Under the pieces are notes generated by a model. The model was given only the letters and a program-made list of their open reading frames with translations, was not told the origin of the DNA and ran no database searches. A program made the translations under genes and the position numbers. Below, in pieces: positions 34,160 to 44,376 of a DNA stretch of 64,000 nt (its first letter is position 1; each line of letters starts with the position of its first letter). This DNA is from Pseudomonas benzenivorans (GTDB lineage Bacteria; Pseudomonadota; Gammaproteobacteria; Pseudomonadales; Pseudomonadaceae): NCBI RefSeq assembly GCF_033547155.1, contig NZ_CP137892.1, positions 4,216,001 to 4,280,000 of the forward strand, read 5' to 3'.

Positions 34160-36439
34160 TCAGGCCTGGATGTCCGATGCCGGATTGATCATCCGACCCA
34201 GGCCGAGGTTGCGCAGGGCCAGCTGCAGGGTGCTGTGGATCACCTGGGGGTTGTCGATGTTCATCACCTGGGCCAGCAGCTCCTTGGCCTTGCCCAGGCT
34301 GATCTGGCGCAGCAGCCACTTGACCTTCGGCAGGTTGGTGGCGTTCATCGACAGGCTGTCGAAGCCCATGGCCATCAGCAACACCGCCGCCGCCGGGTCG
34401 CCGGCCATCTCGCCGCAGATGCTCACCGGCTTGCCTTCGGCATGGGCGTCGCCGATCACCTTGCGCAGCGCCTGCAGCACGGCCGGATGGAGGAAGTCGT
34501 AGAGGTCGGCGACCCGCGGGTTGTTGCGGTCCACCGCCAGCAGGTACTGGGTCAGGTCGTTGGAGCCGACCGAGAGGAAGTCCACCTGGCGCGCCAGCTC
34601 GCGGGTCTGGTAGACCGCGGCGGGAATCTCGATCATCACCCCGACCGGCGGCAGCGGCACGTCGGTGCCCTCGTCGCGCACCTCGCCCCAGGCGCGGTGG
34701 ATCAGGTGCAGGGCCTCTTCCAGCTCCTGGATGCCGGAAATCATCGGCAGCAGGATGCGCAGGTTGTTCAGGCCCTCGCTGGCCTTGAGCATGGCGCGGG
34801 TCTGCACCAGGAAGATTTCCGGGTGGTCGAGGGTGACGCGGATGCCGCGCCAGCCGAGAAAGGGATTCTCTTCCTTGATCGGGAAGTAGGACAGCGCCTT
34901 GTCGCCGCCGATATCCAGGCTGCGCATGGTCACCGGCAGCGGATGGAAGGCGGCCAGCTGCTCGCGGTAGATGGCCAGCTGTTCCTTCTCGCTGGGAAAG
35001 CGCTCGTTCATCATGAACGGCACCTCGGTGCGGTACAGGCCGACGCCCTCGGCGCCGCGCTCCTGGGCTCGGGCCACGTCGGCGAGCAGGCCGGTGTTGA
35101 CCCACAGCGGCATGCGGTGGCCGTCCAGGGTCTCGCAGGGCAATCCGCGCAGGGCATCGAGGCCCTGGGTCAGCTGGCGCTCCTCCTCGACCACGTCGGC
35201 GTACTGCTTGCGCAGCAGCTCGCTGGGGTTGGTGAACACCTCGCCGTGGTAACCGTCGACGATCAGCTGGATGCCGTCGATCTTCGAATACGGCAGGTCG
35301 ACCGCCCCCATCACCGTGGGAATGCCCATGGCCCGGGCGAAAATCGCCACATGGGAGTTGCCCGAGCCGAGCACCGAGACCAGGCCGGCCAGCTTGCCCT
35401 CCGGCACCTCGCCGAGCATGGTCGGCGATAGCTCCTCGCTGACCAGGATGCAGTTGTCCGGGTATTCCAGGCTCTGCTGACGGGCCTGCTGCAGGTAGGC
35501 GAGCAGGCGGCGGCCGAGGTCCTTGACGTCGGAGGCGCGCTCGCGCAGGTAGGCGTCGTCCATCAGTTCGAAGCGGTTGACGTGCTCGCCGACCACCTGG
35601 CGCAGGGCGCCCTGGGCCCACTGGCCGGTGCGGATGATGTTGACCACCTCGTTACCCAGGGCGGCGTCTTCCAGCATCATCAGGTACACGTCGAACAGCG
35701 CACGCTCTTCCGGGCGCAGCTGGCTGGCCATCTTCGCCGAGAGGTTGCGCATGTCGCCACGCACGCCCTCCAGGGCGGTATTGAACAGCGCCAGTTCGGC
35801 GTCGATATCGTCGATGGTCTTGTCCGGCACCACCTCCAGATCGGCCGGCGGCAGCACCACCACCGCGGTACCGACCGCGGCCCCCGGCGAGCCGGGCACG
35901 CCGATGAACTTGGCCTCCTGGATGCCCTTGCCCTGGCGCCCCAGGCCGCGGATCGAGCCGGTCGCCTCGGCGTGGGCGATCACCCCGGCGAGCTGCGCGC
36001 TCATGGTCACCAGGAAGGCTTCTTCGCCCTCGTCGAACTGACGCCGCTCCTTTTGCTGGACGACCAGCACGCCCATGACCCGCCGGTGGTGGATGATCGG
36101 CGAGCCGAGGAAGGAGGCGAAACGTTCCTCGCCGGTCTCGGCGAAGTAGCGGTAGCGCGGGTGGGCGGCGGCGTTCTCCAGGTTCAGCGGCTCCTCGCGG
36201 GTGCCGACCAGGCCGACCAGGCCTTCGTTGGGGGCCATGCTGACCTTGCCGATGGAGCGCTTGTTCAGGCCCTCGGAGGCCATCAGGACGAAACGGTTGG
36301 TTTCCGGGTCGAGCAGATAGACCGAGCAGACCTGGCTGCCCATGGCCTCCCTGACGCGCTGTACGATGATGCCCAACGCCGCCTTGAGGTCCTTGGCGGC
36401 GTTTACTTCCTGGACGATCTTGCGCAGCGTATTGAGCAT
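34160..36439 (-). CDS. ptsP: PTS-Ntr enzyme I (phosphoenolpyruvate-protein phosphotransferase PtsP)
   Basis: 759 residues, the length of P. aeruginosa PtsP. An N-terminal GAF sensor domain (about 1-160) is followed by the PTS enzyme I N-domain, the phosphohistidine domain with His363 in GSGNSHVAIFARA, and the PEP-utilising TIM barrel with GEMAGDPAAAVLLMAMGF near the end. It starts the nitrogen phosphotransfer chain PtsP to PtsO to PtsN, which tunes nitrogen, potassium and carbon-storage regulation. It lies 19 bases after rppH, the conserved rppH-ptsP operon. Confidence 0.96.
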   Translation of the reverse strand: MLNTLRKIVQEVNAAKDLKAALGIIVQRVREAMGSQVCSVYLLDPETNRFVLMASEGLNKRSIGKVSMAPNEGLVGLVGTREEPLNLENAAAHPRYRYFAETGEERFASFLGSPIIHHRRVMGVLVVQQKERRQFDEGEEAFLVTMSAQLAGVIAHAEATGSIRGLGRQGKGIQEAKFIGVPGSPGAAVGTAVVVLPPADLEVVPDKTIDDIDAELALFNTALEGVRGDMRNLSAKMASQLRPEERALFDVYLMMLEDAALGNEVVNIIRTGQWAQGALRQVVGEHVNRFELMDDAYLRERASDVKDLGRRLLAYLQQARQQSLEYPDNCILVSEELSPTMLGEVPEGKLAGLVSVLGSGNSHVAIFARAMGIPTVMGAVDLPYSKIDGIQLIVDGYHGEVFTNPSELLRKQYADVVEEERQLTQGLDALRGLPCETLDGHRMPLWVNTGLLADVARAQERGAEGVGLYRTEVPFMMNERFPSEKEQLAIYREQLAAFHPLPVTMRSLDIGGDKALSYFPIKEENPFLGWRGIRVTLDHPEIFLVQTRAMLKASEGLNNLRILLPMISGIQELEEALHLIHRAWGEVRDEGTDVPLPPVGVMIEIPAAVYQTRELARQVDFLSVGSNDLTQYLLAVDRNNPRVADLYDFLHPAVLQALRKVIGDAHAEGKPVSICGEMAGDPAAAVLLMAMGFDSLSMNATNLPKVKWLLRQISLGKAKELLAQVMNIDNPQVIHSTLQLALRNLGLGRMINPASDIQA

Positions 36440-36458
36440 GGCTCGGCTCTAGTCTGTG

Positions 36459-36938
36459 TCAGTCCCGCGCCAGCAGGCGCGGAGCGAGTTCCTTGAGGGC
36501 GCGACGATAGACCTCGCGCTTGAATGTCACCACCTGGCCCAGCGGATACCAGTAACTGACCCAGCGCCAGCCGTCGAACTCCGGCTTGCCGGTCAGGTCC
36601 ATGCGCACCTTGTCCTCGGCGCCGGTCAGGCGCAGCAGGAACCACTTCTGTTTCTGCCCGATACACAGCGGCTGGCTGTGGGTGCGCACCAGACGCTGGG
36701 GCAGACGATACCGCAACCAGCCACGGGTGCAGGCGAGAATTTTCACATCCTCCTGCTCCAGGCCGACTTCCTCGTTCAACTCGCGGAACAGCGCCTCTTC
36801 CGGCGTCTCATGGTCGTTGATCCCGCCCTGCGGGAACTGCCAGGCGTCCTGGTTAATCCGACGCGCCCAAAGCACCTGACCGACATCGTTGGTCAGGATG
36901 ATGCCGACATTCGGGCGAAAACCATCAGGGTCGATCAC
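36459..36938 (-). CDS. rppH: RNA 5'-pyrophosphohydrolase
   Basis: 159-residue Nudix hydrolase that removes pyrophosphate from mRNA 5' ends and starts decay. Nudix box at 38-60 ([17 protein letters not shown], then NEEVGL). I chose the GTG at 36936-36938, which gives the family start [12 protein letters not shown] and the standard length; an ATG 11 codons upstream would add non-family residues. A GAGG lies about nine bases upstream. First gene of the rppH-ptsP operon, divergent from a HAD phosphatase gene. Confidence 0.94.
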   Translation of the reverse strand: MIDPDGFRPNVGIILTNDVGQVLWARRINQDAWQFPQGGINDHETPEEALFRELNEEVGLEQEDVKILACTRGWLRYRLPQRLVRTHSQPLCIGQKQKWFLLRLTGAEDKVRMDLTGKPEFDGWRWVSYWYPLGQVVTFKREVYRRALKELAPRLLARD

Positions 36939-37082
36939 GGCGCACAACCTCGTAAACGCATGTTTCGGCATTGTTCCACAAAGCCCGCGACAGCGGCAAC
37001 GCGGCCGTCCGCCAAGTAGGAATAGCCCGGAAAAGCCGCTATTCTGGCGCCCCTAGGCTTCTGCAAGAGAAAGGTGATCCGC

Positions 37083-37736
37083 GTGCGCTTGGCCCTATTC
37101 GACCTCGATAACACCCTGCTCGGTGGCGACAGCGACCATGCCTGGGGCGATTACCTGTGCGAGCGAGGCATCCTCGATGGGGTGGCCTATAAGGCGCGCA
37201 ACGATGCCTTCTATGAGGACTACCTGGCCGGCCGCCTGGACATCCGCGACTACCTGAACTTCAGCCTGGAGATACTCGGCCGTAGCGAGATGGCCCAGCT
37301 CGAGCAATGGCACCGCGAATTCATGCGCGACTGCATCGAGCCGATCATTCTGGCCAAGGGCGAGGCCCTGCTGGCCGAGCACCGTGCCGCCGGCGACCGG
37401 CTGCTGATCATCACCGCCACCAACCGCTTCGTCACCGGCCCCATCGCCAAGCGCCTGGGCGTCGACACCCTGCTGGCCACCGAGTGCGAGATGGCCGACG
37501 GCCGCTACACCGGACGCACCACCGACGTGCCCTGCTTCAAGGAAGGCAAGGTCACCCGGCTCAATCGCTGGCTCGCGGAAACCGGCCTGAGCCTGGACGA
37601 CAGCTGCTTCTACAGCGACTCGCTGAACGACCTGCCGTTGCTGGAGCGGGTGACGCGGCCGGTGGCGGTGGACCCCGACGCCAAGCTGCGCGCCGAAGCA
37701 GAAAGCCGCGGCTGGCCGATCATCTCGCTGCGCTAG
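37083..37736 (+). CDS. HAD-IB family phosphatase (SerB-like)
   Basis: 217 residues. HAD motif I is LFDLDNTLL near the N-terminus, motif II is in IITATNRF, and motif III is [11 protein letters not shown] with its lysine and aspartates. The class IB family includes phosphoserine phosphatase and other small-molecule phosphatases; the substrate is unknown. GTG at 37083 is preferred over GTG at 37074 because the AAAGG ribosome site (37069-37073) then has correct spacing. It is always near rppH and ptsP in Pseudomonas, as I recall. Confidence 0.86.
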   Translation: MRLALFDLDNTLLGGDSDHAWGDYLCERGILDGVAYKARNDAFYEDYLAGRLDIRDYLNFSLEILGRSEMAQLEQWHREFMRDCIEPIILAKGEALLAEHRAAGDRLLIITATNRFVTGPIAKRLGVDTLLATECEMADGRYTGRTTDVPCFKEGKVTRLNRWLAETGLSLDDSCFYSDSLNDLPLLERVTRPVAVDPDAKLRAEAESRGWPIISLR

Positions 37737-37757
37737 AAAGCGCCCCCGCGTAACGCA

Positions 37758-37783
37758 GAACGCCGCCCTTCGAGGCGGCGTTC
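37758..37783. terminator. Intrinsic terminator after the HAD phosphatase gene
   Basis: Ten-bp stem GAACGCCGCC/GGCGGCGTTC (37758-37767, 37774-37783), loop CTTCGA, followed by TTGTCT. It stands between convergent genes and may act both ways. Confidence 0.8.
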
Positions 37784-37800
37784 TTGTCTCCAGCACTCGC

Positions 37801-38241
37801 TCAGGCCGGCTTGGCGCCCATCAACCCCAGGATCAGCAACAGCACCAGCAGGCCCAGCCCGGCATAGAGCGCACTCAGGCGCAGCAGCCCGGCGGGTGCC
37901 GGCGCCTCCCCCAGGGCCTGCCAGGCCTTCAGCCGCCCGGCCAGCAGCAGGCCGCAGAGCAGCAGCACGACGAACAGCAGGTTGCTGGCCAGCAGCCAGG
38001 TCTGCCCCAGCGGCCAGCCGGCCAGGTCGACCAGCCACCAGCCGCTGAGCGGCAGGCTCAGGGCCAGCAGGCCCAGCAGCGGCAGGCTGATCAGCCGGGT
38101 ACGCCGGAGCTTGCGCTGCAGCACAGCCGCATCGCCGCCGCGGGCGGCCTTCCACAGCATGACCACATGGGCCGGCACGCCGAGCAACAGCAGGATGGCG
38201 GGCAGGCCGTGGGCGATCTTCAGCAGTTGATAGGGTTCCAT
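37801..38241 (-). CDS. Small four-helix membrane protein, DUF2269/CopD-like
   Basis: 146 residues with four hydrophobic segments (about 10-30, 48-70, 80-104, 120-142). A histidine lies in helix 1 (IAHGLPA) and a second in VPAHVVMLW, a layout resembling small haem- or CopD-like membrane proteins. No catalytic motif is seen and I cannot name a function. It is 23 bases downstream of ilvA and probably co-transcribed with it. Confidence 0.65.
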   Translation of the reverse strand: MEPYQLLKIAHGLPAILLLLGVPAHVVMLWKAARGGDAAVLQRKLRRTRLISLPLLGLLALSLPLSGWWLVDLAGWPLGQTWLLASNLLFVVLLLCGLLLAGRLKAWQALGEAPAPAGLLRLSALYAGLGLLVLLLILGLMGAKPA

Positions 38242-38264
38242 TCACGCCTCCCGTGCGCGCCGGC

Positions 38265-39779
38265 TCAGCCGAGAAACAGCTTGTAGGCCGGATTGTCGCT
38301 CTCGTCCCAGTAGGGGTAGCCAATCTCGTCCAGCGCCGCCGGCACCAGATGGCGCTCGGCCTGGGGCACCTGCAGGCCGGCGACCACCCGGCCGTCGGCT
38401 GCGCCGTGGTTGCGGTAGTGGAACATCGAGATGTTCCAGCGCCCACCCAGGCGCTGCAGGAAGTTGAACAACGCCCCCGGGCGTTCGGGGAATTCGAAGC
38501 GCAGCACCACCTCGTCGCTGACCCGCGCGGCATGGCCGCCGACCATGTGGCGGATGTGCAGCTTGGCCAGCTCGTTGTCGGTCAGGTCGACCACCGGGAA
38601 GCCCTGCTCGCGCAGGCTGGTCACCAGGGCCGCGCGCGGGTCGCTGTCCGGGTGGGTCTGCACGCCGACGAAGATGTGCGCCTCCTGGTCGGTGTGGTAG
38701 CGGTAGTTGAACTCGGTGATCTGGCGCTTGCCGATCGCCTCGCAGAAGGCCTTGAAGCTGCCCGGCTGCTCGGGGATGGTCACGGCGATGATGGCCTCGC
38801 GCTTCTCGCCCAGCTCGGCGCGCTCGGCCACATGGCGCAGGCGGTCGAAGTTGACGTTGGCCCCCGACTCGATGCCCACCAGCACCTGGCCCGTACAACC
38901 TTCGCGCTCGACGTAGCGCTTGATCCCGGCCACGGCCAGGGCGCCGGCCGGCTCGGTGATCGAGCGGGTGTCGTCGTAGATGTCCTTGATCGCCGCGCAG
39001 ATCTCGTCGGTGCTGACGGTGATCACCTCGTCGACGTGGTCCTTGCAGATGGCGAAGGTGTGCTCGCCGATCTGCGCCACCGCCACGCCGTCGGCGAACA
39101 GCCCGACGCTCGGCAGCACCACCCGCTCGCCGGCGGCCAGGGCGGCCTGCAGGCAGTTGGAGTCGTCCGGCTCGACGCCGATGATCTTGATTTCCGGGCG
39201 CAGGTACTTGACGTAGGCGGCGATGCCGGCGATCAGGCCGCCGCCGCCCACCGGCACGAAGATGGCGTCCAGCTGGCCGGGATGCTGACGGAGGATCTCC
39301 ATGGCCACGGTGCCCTGGCCGGCGATGGTGTGCGGGTCGTCGTAGGGGTGGATATAGATGTAGCCCTTCTCCTCCACCAGCTTCAGCGAATAGGCCAGGG
39401 CCTCGGGAAAGCTGTCGCCGTGCAACACCACCCGGCCGCCGCGCGAGCGCACGCCGTTGACCTTGATCTCCGGGGTGGTCTTGGGCATCACGATGGTCGC
39501 CTTGACCCCCAGCACCTTGGCCGCCAGCGCCAGGCCCTGGGCGTGGTTGCCCGCCGAGGCGGTGACTACGCCACGGGCCTGCTCCTCTGCACTGAGCTGG
39601 GCCAACTTGTTGTAGGCGCCGCGAATCTTGAAGGAGAACACCGGCTGCAGGTCTTCGCGCTTGAGCAGAATCTGGTTGCCCAGACGCTCGGAGAGCTGGT
39701 TGGCGGCTTGCAGGGGGGTTTCCACCGCCACGTCGTAGGCGCGCGAGGTGAGGATCTTCTTGACGTATTGTTCGAGCAT
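38265..39779 (-). CDS. ilvA: Threonine ammonia-lyase, biosynthetic
   Basis: 504 residues, E. coli IlvA type. Deaminates threonine to 2-oxobutanoate, the first step to isoleucine. PLP lysine is Lys51 in [10 protein letters not shown]; the glycine-rich phosphate loop is [10 protein letters not shown]; two C-terminal ACT-like regulatory domains (about 330-504; [12 protein letters not shown] and [12 protein letters not shown]) give feedback control by isoleucine. Divergent from rpiA. It complements ilvD at 13132 in the same pathway. Confidence 0.95.
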   Translation of the reverse strand: MLEQYVKKILTSRAYDVAVETPLQAANQLSERLGNQILLKREDLQPVFSFKIRGAYNKLAQLSAEEQARGVVTASAGNHAQGLALAAKVLGVKATIVMPKTTPEIKVNGVRSRGGRVVLHGDSFPEALAYSLKLVEEKGYIYIHPYDDPHTIAGQGTVAMEILRQHPGQLDAIFVPVGGGGLIAGIAAYVKYLRPEIKIIGVEPDDSNCLQAALAAGERVVLPSVGLFADGVAVAQIGEHTFAICKDHVDEVITVSTDEICAAIKDIYDDTRSITEPAGALAVAGIKRYVEREGCTGQVLVGIESGANVNFDRLRHVAERAELGEKREAIIAVTIPEQPGSFKAFCEAIGKRQITEFNYRYHTDQEAHIFVGVQTHPDSDPRAALVTSLREQGFPVVDLTDNELAKLHIRHMVGGHAARVSDEVVLRFEFPERPGALFNFLQRLGGRWNISMFHYRNHGAADGRVVAGLQVPQAERHLVPAALDEIGYPYWDESDNPAYKLFLG

Positions 39780-39878
39780 GGCAAGTTCGCAGGCGGTTGC
39801 GCTAGGGGACCCCGGAGTCTACCCCAGGGCTGCGCCGAGCGACCATACGAAGGACGGGGTTTTGCCGGCGCAAACGGC

Positions 39879-39884
39879 TATAAT
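39879..39884 (+). promoter_or_regulatory. -10 box of the rpiA promoter
   Basis: A perfect TATAAT lies 36 bases ahead of the rpiA start in the 141-base divergent region. The -35 region is weak (a GGGGTT-like hexamer at the right distance), so the assignment depends on the -10 box. Confidence 0.5.
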
Positions 39885-39920
39885 TCGCGGCTCCCGACTT
39901 CAATCAGGCGCAGAACCGCG

Positions 39921-40592
39921 ATGACCCAGGATCAACTGAAACAGGCAGTCGCCCAGGCCGCCGTCGACTTCATCCTCCCCAAGCTCGATGCCAAGAGCGT
40001 CGTCGGCGTCGGCACCGGCTCCACCGCCAACTGCTTCATCGACGCCCTAGCCCAGCACCGGATGGAATTTGACGGCGCCGTGGCCAGCTCCGAGGCCACC
40101 GCCGCGCGCCTCAAGGGCCACGGCATCCCGGTGTACGAGCTGAACGCGGTCAGCGACCTGGAGTTCTACGTCGATGGCGCCGACGAAAGCGACGAGCACC
40201 TCAACCTGATCAAGGGCGGCGGCGCCGCGCTGACCCGCGAGAAGATAGTCGCGGCGGTGGCCAAGACCTTCATCTGCATCGCCGACGCCAGCAAGCTGGT
40301 GCCGGTGCTCGGCGCCTTCCCGCTGCCGGTGGAGGTGATCCCCATGGCGCGCAGCCATGTCGCCCGCGAGCTGGTCAAGCTGGGCGGCGACCCGGTGTAC
40401 CGCGAGGGCGTGGTGACCGACAACGGCAACCAGATCCTCGACGTGCACAACCTGTCGATCGTCGATCCGGTCGGGCTGGAGGCGCAGATCAACAACATAG
40501 TCGGCGTGGTGACCAACGGCCTGTTCGCCGCCCGCCCGGCCGACCTGCTGCTGCTCGGCACCGCCGAAGGGGTCAAGCGCCTCACCCGCTGA
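39921..40592 (+). CDS. rpiA: Ribose-5-phosphate isomerase A
   Basis: RpiA, 223 residues, interconverts ribose-5- and ribulose-5-phosphate in the pentose phosphate pathway. Seen: [16 protein letters not shown] (phosphate site), [15 protein letters not shown], the catalytic DGADESD and [14 protein letters not shown]. Length and start match the E. coli enzyme (219). Divergent from ilvA; the yegP-like gene follows 67 bases later. Confidence 0.96.
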   Translation: MTQDQLKQAVAQAAVDFILPKLDAKSVVGVGTGSTANCFIDALAQHRMEFDGAVASSEATAARLKGHGIPVYELNAVSDLEFYVDGADESDEHLNLIKGGGAALTREKIVAAVAKTFICIADASKLVPVLGAFPLPVEVIPMARSHVARELVKLGGDPVYREGVVTDNGNQILDVHNLSIVDPVGLEAQINNIVGVVTNGLFAARPADLLLLGTAEGVKRLTR

Positions 40593-40659
40593 TCGGCCAG
40601 GCTGGCCGCCCGTGCCAGGCAAGCTAGGCTTGGAAACTCCCCCTCTCAGGAGTTAAAGC

Positions 40660-40992
40660 ATGGCCAGCACCTTCCATCTGAAGAAAGCCAAGGACGGCCA
40701 ATTCCACTTCAACCTGCTCGCTGGCAACGGCGAGATCATCCTCAGCAGCGAGCTGTACAAGGCCAAGGACTCGGCCCTCAACGGCATCGACTCGGTCAAG
40801 CGCAACGCGCCCCGCGAAGGCGCCTTCGAAAGCAAGGCCGCCAGCAACGACAAGCACTACTTCGTACTCAAGGCCAGTAACGGCCAGGTCATAGGTCAGA
40901 GTCAGATGTACGCCAGCGCCAGTGGCTGTCGCCAGGGCATCGAGTCGGTGCGCAGGAATGCCCCGGACGCGGCGCTGCGCGACGACAGCTGA
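40660..40992 (+). CDS. YegP/DUF1508 protein with two tandem repeats
   Basis: 110 residues made of two copies of the roughly 50-residue DUF1508 beta-beta-alpha unit. The first has FHFNLLAGNGEIILSSELY and GIDSVKRNAP, the second YFVLKASNGQVIGQSQMY and GIESVRRNAP. Small cytoplasmic proteins of this kind have unknown function; a structure of a YegP homologue shows the double fold. It has its own short leader with AGGAG before the ATG. Confidence 0.88.
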   Translation: MASTFHLKKAKDGQFHFNLLAGNGEIILSSELYKAKDSALNGIDSVKRNAPREGAFESKAASNDKHYFVLKASNGQVIGQSQMYASASGCRQGIESVRRNAPDAALRDDS

Positions 40993-41016
40993 GAGGCGCC
41001 GCACAGGACCGTGCGA

Positions 41017-41928
41017 TCAGGACCTGGCCTTGCGCTTGAACACGTAGAGCAGATTGGGTTCACCGACTATGTAGATGGCGCCCGCCGCGTCCATGGCTAC
41101 GCCCTCCGCCTGCTCGATGCCCCGGCCCAGGCCGTTGCGGCCGCTGCCCAGGCTGATGAAGCTGACCGGTTCGCCCTCGCCGTCCAGCTCCAGCAGCAGC
41201 TGCGACTCGTCGGAGAGCAGCAGCGAATGCCCGGTACGGGCATCGAAACTCAGCGAGGAGATATCGCGCACGAACAGGTTGGGCGCCGGCACGGGCTGCA
41301 GGGCGCCGACCGCGCCGTCCTCGCCGGGAAAGGGCAGGCTGAACAGCCCCAGGGGCGAGCGCTCCTTGCCGAGCAGCACGCGCTGGCGGCGCGAGTCCCA
41401 GGCGATGCCCTCGAAGCCCTTGTTGCCGGCGTCGGCGAAGCCCAGGTCGACGGCCGGGTAGTCGGCGGCATCGATGCTCAGGGCGTCATCGGCCAGATCG
41501 AAGGCGGTCAGCTTGCGCTGGCGCTCGTCGATGATCGCCAGGCGGCCGTCGGCCACCAGCTCGACCCCCTCGGGGTCGGCGAAACCGGTCAGACGGATGC
41601 GCCGCAACACCTCGCCGTCCAGCGACAACTCGACCAGCTGCGGATTCTTGCCGGTGACGGTGAACAGGGTGTCGCTGCCCGGGTGATAGGTCAGCCCGGA
41701 GGTCTCGTCATCCTCCAGGCCCGCCAGCGGTTTGCCCTGCAGCACCGCCCGATAGCCCGGCAACCAGATGCTCGCCTGCCGCTCGGCGAGGCTCAGGCCC
41801 TGTTGCTTGAACCAGAAGTAGGCGCGCTTGTGCCACTGCAGGTAGTCGATCGACGCCGCCGCCAGGACGACCAGGGCCAACAGCAGCAGGCGGCGCGGGG
41901 ATAACAGGAGGGACAGGGGCTGGGACAT
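41017..41928 (-). CDS. SdiA-regulated (YjiK) family beta-propeller protein
   Basis: 303 residues. An N-terminal membrane anchor (residues 12-30, LLLLALVVLAAASIDYL) is followed by a propeller-like repeat domain: GLEDDETSGLTYHPGSDTL, DPEGVELVADGRLAI, KGFEGIAWDSRR, GIEQAEGVAMDAAGAIYIV. These are the marks of SdiA-regulated/YjiK proteins, periplasmic calcium-binding propellers of unknown role. Single gene, convergent with the YegP gene. Confidence 0.83.
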   Translation of the reverse strand: MSQPLSLLLSPRRLLLLALVVLAAASIDYLQWHKRAYFWFKQQGLSLAERQASIWLPGYRAVLQGKPLAGLEDDETSGLTYHPGSDTLFTVTGKNPQLVELSLDGEVLRRIRLTGFADPEGVELVADGRLAIIDERQRKLTAFDLADDALSIDAADYPAVDLGFADAGNKGFEGIAWDSRRQRVLLGKERSPLGLFSLPFPGEDGAVGALQPVPAPNLFVRDISSLSFDARTGHSLLLSDESQLLLELDGEGEPVSFISLGSGRNGLGRGIEQAEGVAMDAAGAIYIVGEPNLLYVFKRKARS

Positions 41929-41998
41929 CGGACAGGGCTCGGTAACGGACGACCATCAGACTAGCGAAGTGCCTTTAAGGTTCGATTACCGCGATAGA

Positions 41999-42017
41999 AG
42001 GCGCCCGGCGGGCGCCT
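41999..42017 (-). terminator. Terminator after the fumarylacetoacetate-hydrolase family gene
   Basis: Eight-bp stem AGGCGCCC/GGGCGCCT with loop GGC; reading on the minus strand it is followed by TCTATC. It lies 15 bases after the stop of the gene at 42032. Confidence 0.6.
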
Positions 42018-42031
42018 CGACGCATGAGCCG

Positions 42032-42697
42032 TTACAGCACCCGGCTGGCGAAGCGCGACTGCCCGGGCAGCTCCAGCACCAGCTCATCGCCCTGGTGCAG
42101 GGGGCCGACGCCGACCGGCGTGCCGGTGAGTACCACATCGCCCGGCTGCAGGCTGAAGTGGCCGCAGATGTGCCGGATCAGCGGCAGGATGGGATTGAGC
42201 ATGTCGCGGCTATTGCCGTCCTGGCGGACCTCGCCGTTGATGACGAGGCGAATGCCGATATCGTCCAGGTCTTCGATGGCATCGCCCGGCACGAAGGGCG
42301 CCAGCACGCAGGCGCCGTCGAAGGACTTGGCGATTTCCCAGGGGTAGCCCTGCTCCTTGAGCCGGGCCTGCACCTCGCGCAGGGTCAGGTCCAGGGCCGG
42401 GGCGAAGCCGGAGATGGCGTCGCGCACCTCCTCGGTGTCCGGCGTGCGCGACAGCGGCTTGCCGATCAGCACGGCGATCTCCGCCTCGTAGTGCACCGCG
42501 CCGCGATCGGCGGGAATGTCGAAGCCATCCTCCAGCGGCACCACGCAGCTGCCCGGCTTGATGAACAGCAGGGGCTCGCTCGGCACCGGGTTGTTCAGCT
42601 CCTTGGCGTGCTCGGCATAGTTGCGGCCGATGCACACCACCTTGCCCAGGGGGAAGTGGATCGGGGTGCCGTCGGTGTACTGGTGTTGATAACTCAT
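42032..42697 (-). CDS. Fumarylacetoacetate hydrolase family protein
   Basis: 221 residues of the small FAH family (hydrolases, decarboxylases and oxaloacetate tautomerases acting on 2-oxo acids). Metal ligands are in the YEAEIAVLIG segment and an aspartate in the ALDLTLRE region; KSFDGACVLAPFV and TGTPVGVGPL are family motifs. It is 97 bases downstream of the D-2-hydroxyglutarate dehydrogenase on the same strand; a repeat element lies in between. A role in dealing with 2-oxo-acid side products is plausible but inferred. Confidence 0.85.
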   Translation of the reverse strand: MSYQHQYTDGTPIHFPLGKVVCIGRNYAEHAKELNNPVPSEPLLFIKPGSCVVPLEDGFDIPADRGAVHYEAEIAVLIGKPLSRTPDTEEVRDAISGFAPALDLTLREVQARLKEQGYPWEIAKSFDGACVLAPFVPGDAIEDLDDIGIRLVINGEVRQDGNSRDMLNPILPLIRHICGHFSLQPGDVVLTGTPVGVGPLHQGDELVLELPGQSRFASRVL

Positions 42698-42714
42698 GGA
42701 GCGATCCTCGACCT

Positions 42715-42790
42715 GAGGGTGGAAAACCGCTCAGCGTTCCCCACCCGGCGTCTGTCATGGTGGAAAAGACCTGGGGTCGATCCCACCCTA
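42715..42790. repeat. Intergenic repeat element, AGGGTGG...CCACCCT type
   Basis: A 76-base self-complementary element bounded by AGGGTGG (42716-42722) and CCACCCT (42783-42789), with internal copies GGTGGAAAA and CCCCACCC. It resembles the dispersed intergenic repeats of Pseudomonas that begin GTAGGGTGGA. A related copy occurs at 63302. It separates two same-strand genes and may act in message stability or termination. Confidence 0.55.
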
Positions 42791-42794
42791 GGGG

Positions 42795-44189
42795 TCAGAG
42801 CGGAAAAATTTTCCCGGGGTTCATGATGCCGTTGGGATCGAACACCGCCTTGATCGCCTTCATGTAGCCGATCTCCGCCTCCGAGCGGCTGTAGTGCAGG
42901 TAATCGCGCTTGGTCATGCCGACGCCGTGTTCGGCGGAGATCGAACCGTGGTACTTCTGCACGGTCTCGAACACCCACTGGTTGACCGTGGCGCACTTGG
43001 CGAAGAACTCGTCCTTGCTCAGGTTGTTCGGCTTGAGGATGTTCAGGTGCAGGTTGCCGTCGCCGATATGGCCGAACCAGACGATCTCGAAATCCGGGTA
43101 ATGCTGGCCGACGATGCGGTCGATGTCGTGAAGGAAGGCCGGCACCTTGGAGACGGTGACCGAGATGTCGTTCTTGTAGGGCGTCCAGTGGGCGATGGTC
43201 TCGGAGATGTACTCGCGCAGCTTCCACAGGTTCTGCAGCTGCTGCTCGCTCTGGCTCATCACCCCGTCGAGCACCCAGCCCTGCTCGACGCAGTGCTCGA
43301 AGGTGGCCAGGGCGGCGTCGGCGATCTGCTCGGTGGTGGCCTCGAACTCCAGCAGGGCGTAGAAGGGCGCGCGGGTCTCGAAGGGCGCCGGCACGTCGCC
43401 GCGGGCGAGGATCTTGTCCAGGCAGCGGTCGGAGAAGAACTCGAAGGCGGTCAGGTCGAGCTTGCCCTGGAAGGCATGCAGCACCGGCATGATCGAATCG
43501 AAGTCCGGCGTGCCGAGGACCATGGCGGTGAGGTTCTGCGGCGCACGGTCCAGGCGCATGGTGGCCTCGACGACGAAGCCCAGGGTGCCTTCGGCGCCGA
43601 TGAACAGCTGGCGCAGGTCGTAGCCGGTGGCGTTCTTGATCAGGTCCTTGTTCAGCTCCAGCAGCTCGCCGGTGCCGGTGACGACCTTGAGCCCGGCCAC
43701 CCAGTTGCGGGTCATGCCATAGCGAATCACCTTGATCCCGCCGGCATTGGTGGCGATATTGCCGCCGATCTGGCTGGAACCGGCGGAGGCGAAGTCCACC
43801 GGGTAATACAGCCCTTTGTCCTCGGCGAAGTCCTGCAGCTGCTGGGTGACCACCCCCGGCTGGCAGACCACGGTGCGGTCGAACTCGTTGAAGGCGAGGA
43901 TCTGGTTCATATAGTCGAACGCGACCACGACCTCCCCGTTGGCCGCCACGGCCGCGGCGGACAGCCCGGTACGCCCGCCCGACGGCACCAGGGCGACCCG
44001 GTGCTGGTTGGCCCAGCGCACGATGGCCTGGACCTGCTCGATGCTCTTGGGAAAGACGATGGCGCTGGGCGCGGGGGCGAAGTGCTTGGTCCAATCCTTG
44101 CCGTAAGTGGCGAGGGAATCGGCGTCGGTGAGCACCTTGCCGGGCTCGACCAGGGTCTGCAGTTCTTCGATCAGGGCAGCTGGGGTCAT
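42795..44189 (-). CDS. D-2-hydroxyglutarate dehydrogenase (FAD-binding oxidase)
   Basis: 464 residues: FAD_binding_4 domain (about 35-215; VALVPSGGRTGLSAAAVA, GGNIATNAGGIKVIRYGMTRNW) and FAD-oxidase C domain with the metal-site segments FGHIGDGNLHLNI and SAEHGVGMTKRDYL. The position divergent from serA is that of the characterised Pseudomonas D-2-hydroxyglutarate dehydrogenase, which recycles the D-2-hydroxyglutarate made by SerA and passes electrons to the respiratory chain. I chose the ATG at 44187-44189 because family members begin near TPAALIEEL; an ATG eight codons upstream is possible. Confidence 0.85.
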   Translation of the reverse strand: MTPAALIEELQTLVEPGKVLTDADSLATYGKDWTKHFAPAPSAIVFPKSIEQVQAIVRWANQHRVALVPSGGRTGLSAAAVAANGEVVVAFDYMNQILAFNEFDRTVVCQPGVVTQQLQDFAEDKGLYYPVDFASAGSSQIGGNIATNAGGIKVIRYGMTRNWVAGLKVVTGTGELLELNKDLIKNATGYDLRQLFIGAEGTLGFVVEATMRLDRAPQNLTAMVLGTPDFDSIMPVLHAFQGKLDLTAFEFFSDRCLDKILARGDVPAPFETRAPFYALLEFEATTEQIADAALATFEHCVEQGWVLDGVMSQSEQQLQNLWKLREYISETIAHWTPYKNDISVTVSKVPAFLHDIDRIVGQHYPDFEIVWFGHIGDGNLHLNILKPNNLSKDEFFAKCATVNQWVFETVQKYHGSISAEHGVGMTKRDYLHYSRSEAEIGYMKAIKAVFDPNGIMNPGKIFPL

Positions 44190-44376
44190 CAAGTGAACTC
44201 TCAATCGATTCATGGTCGCCCTGAGAACGATTCAGGTCGCAACCAAGCATGGAAAAAGGAGATCATGCTAGCATACGCATCCCGTGAATCGCGCCCCCGG
44301 CACCGATTTGGCGGCTCCGGTCAGCGCTGCCGCTGACGCCTTTCCTGACACTATTTGTGGGACAACAGGTACTCCG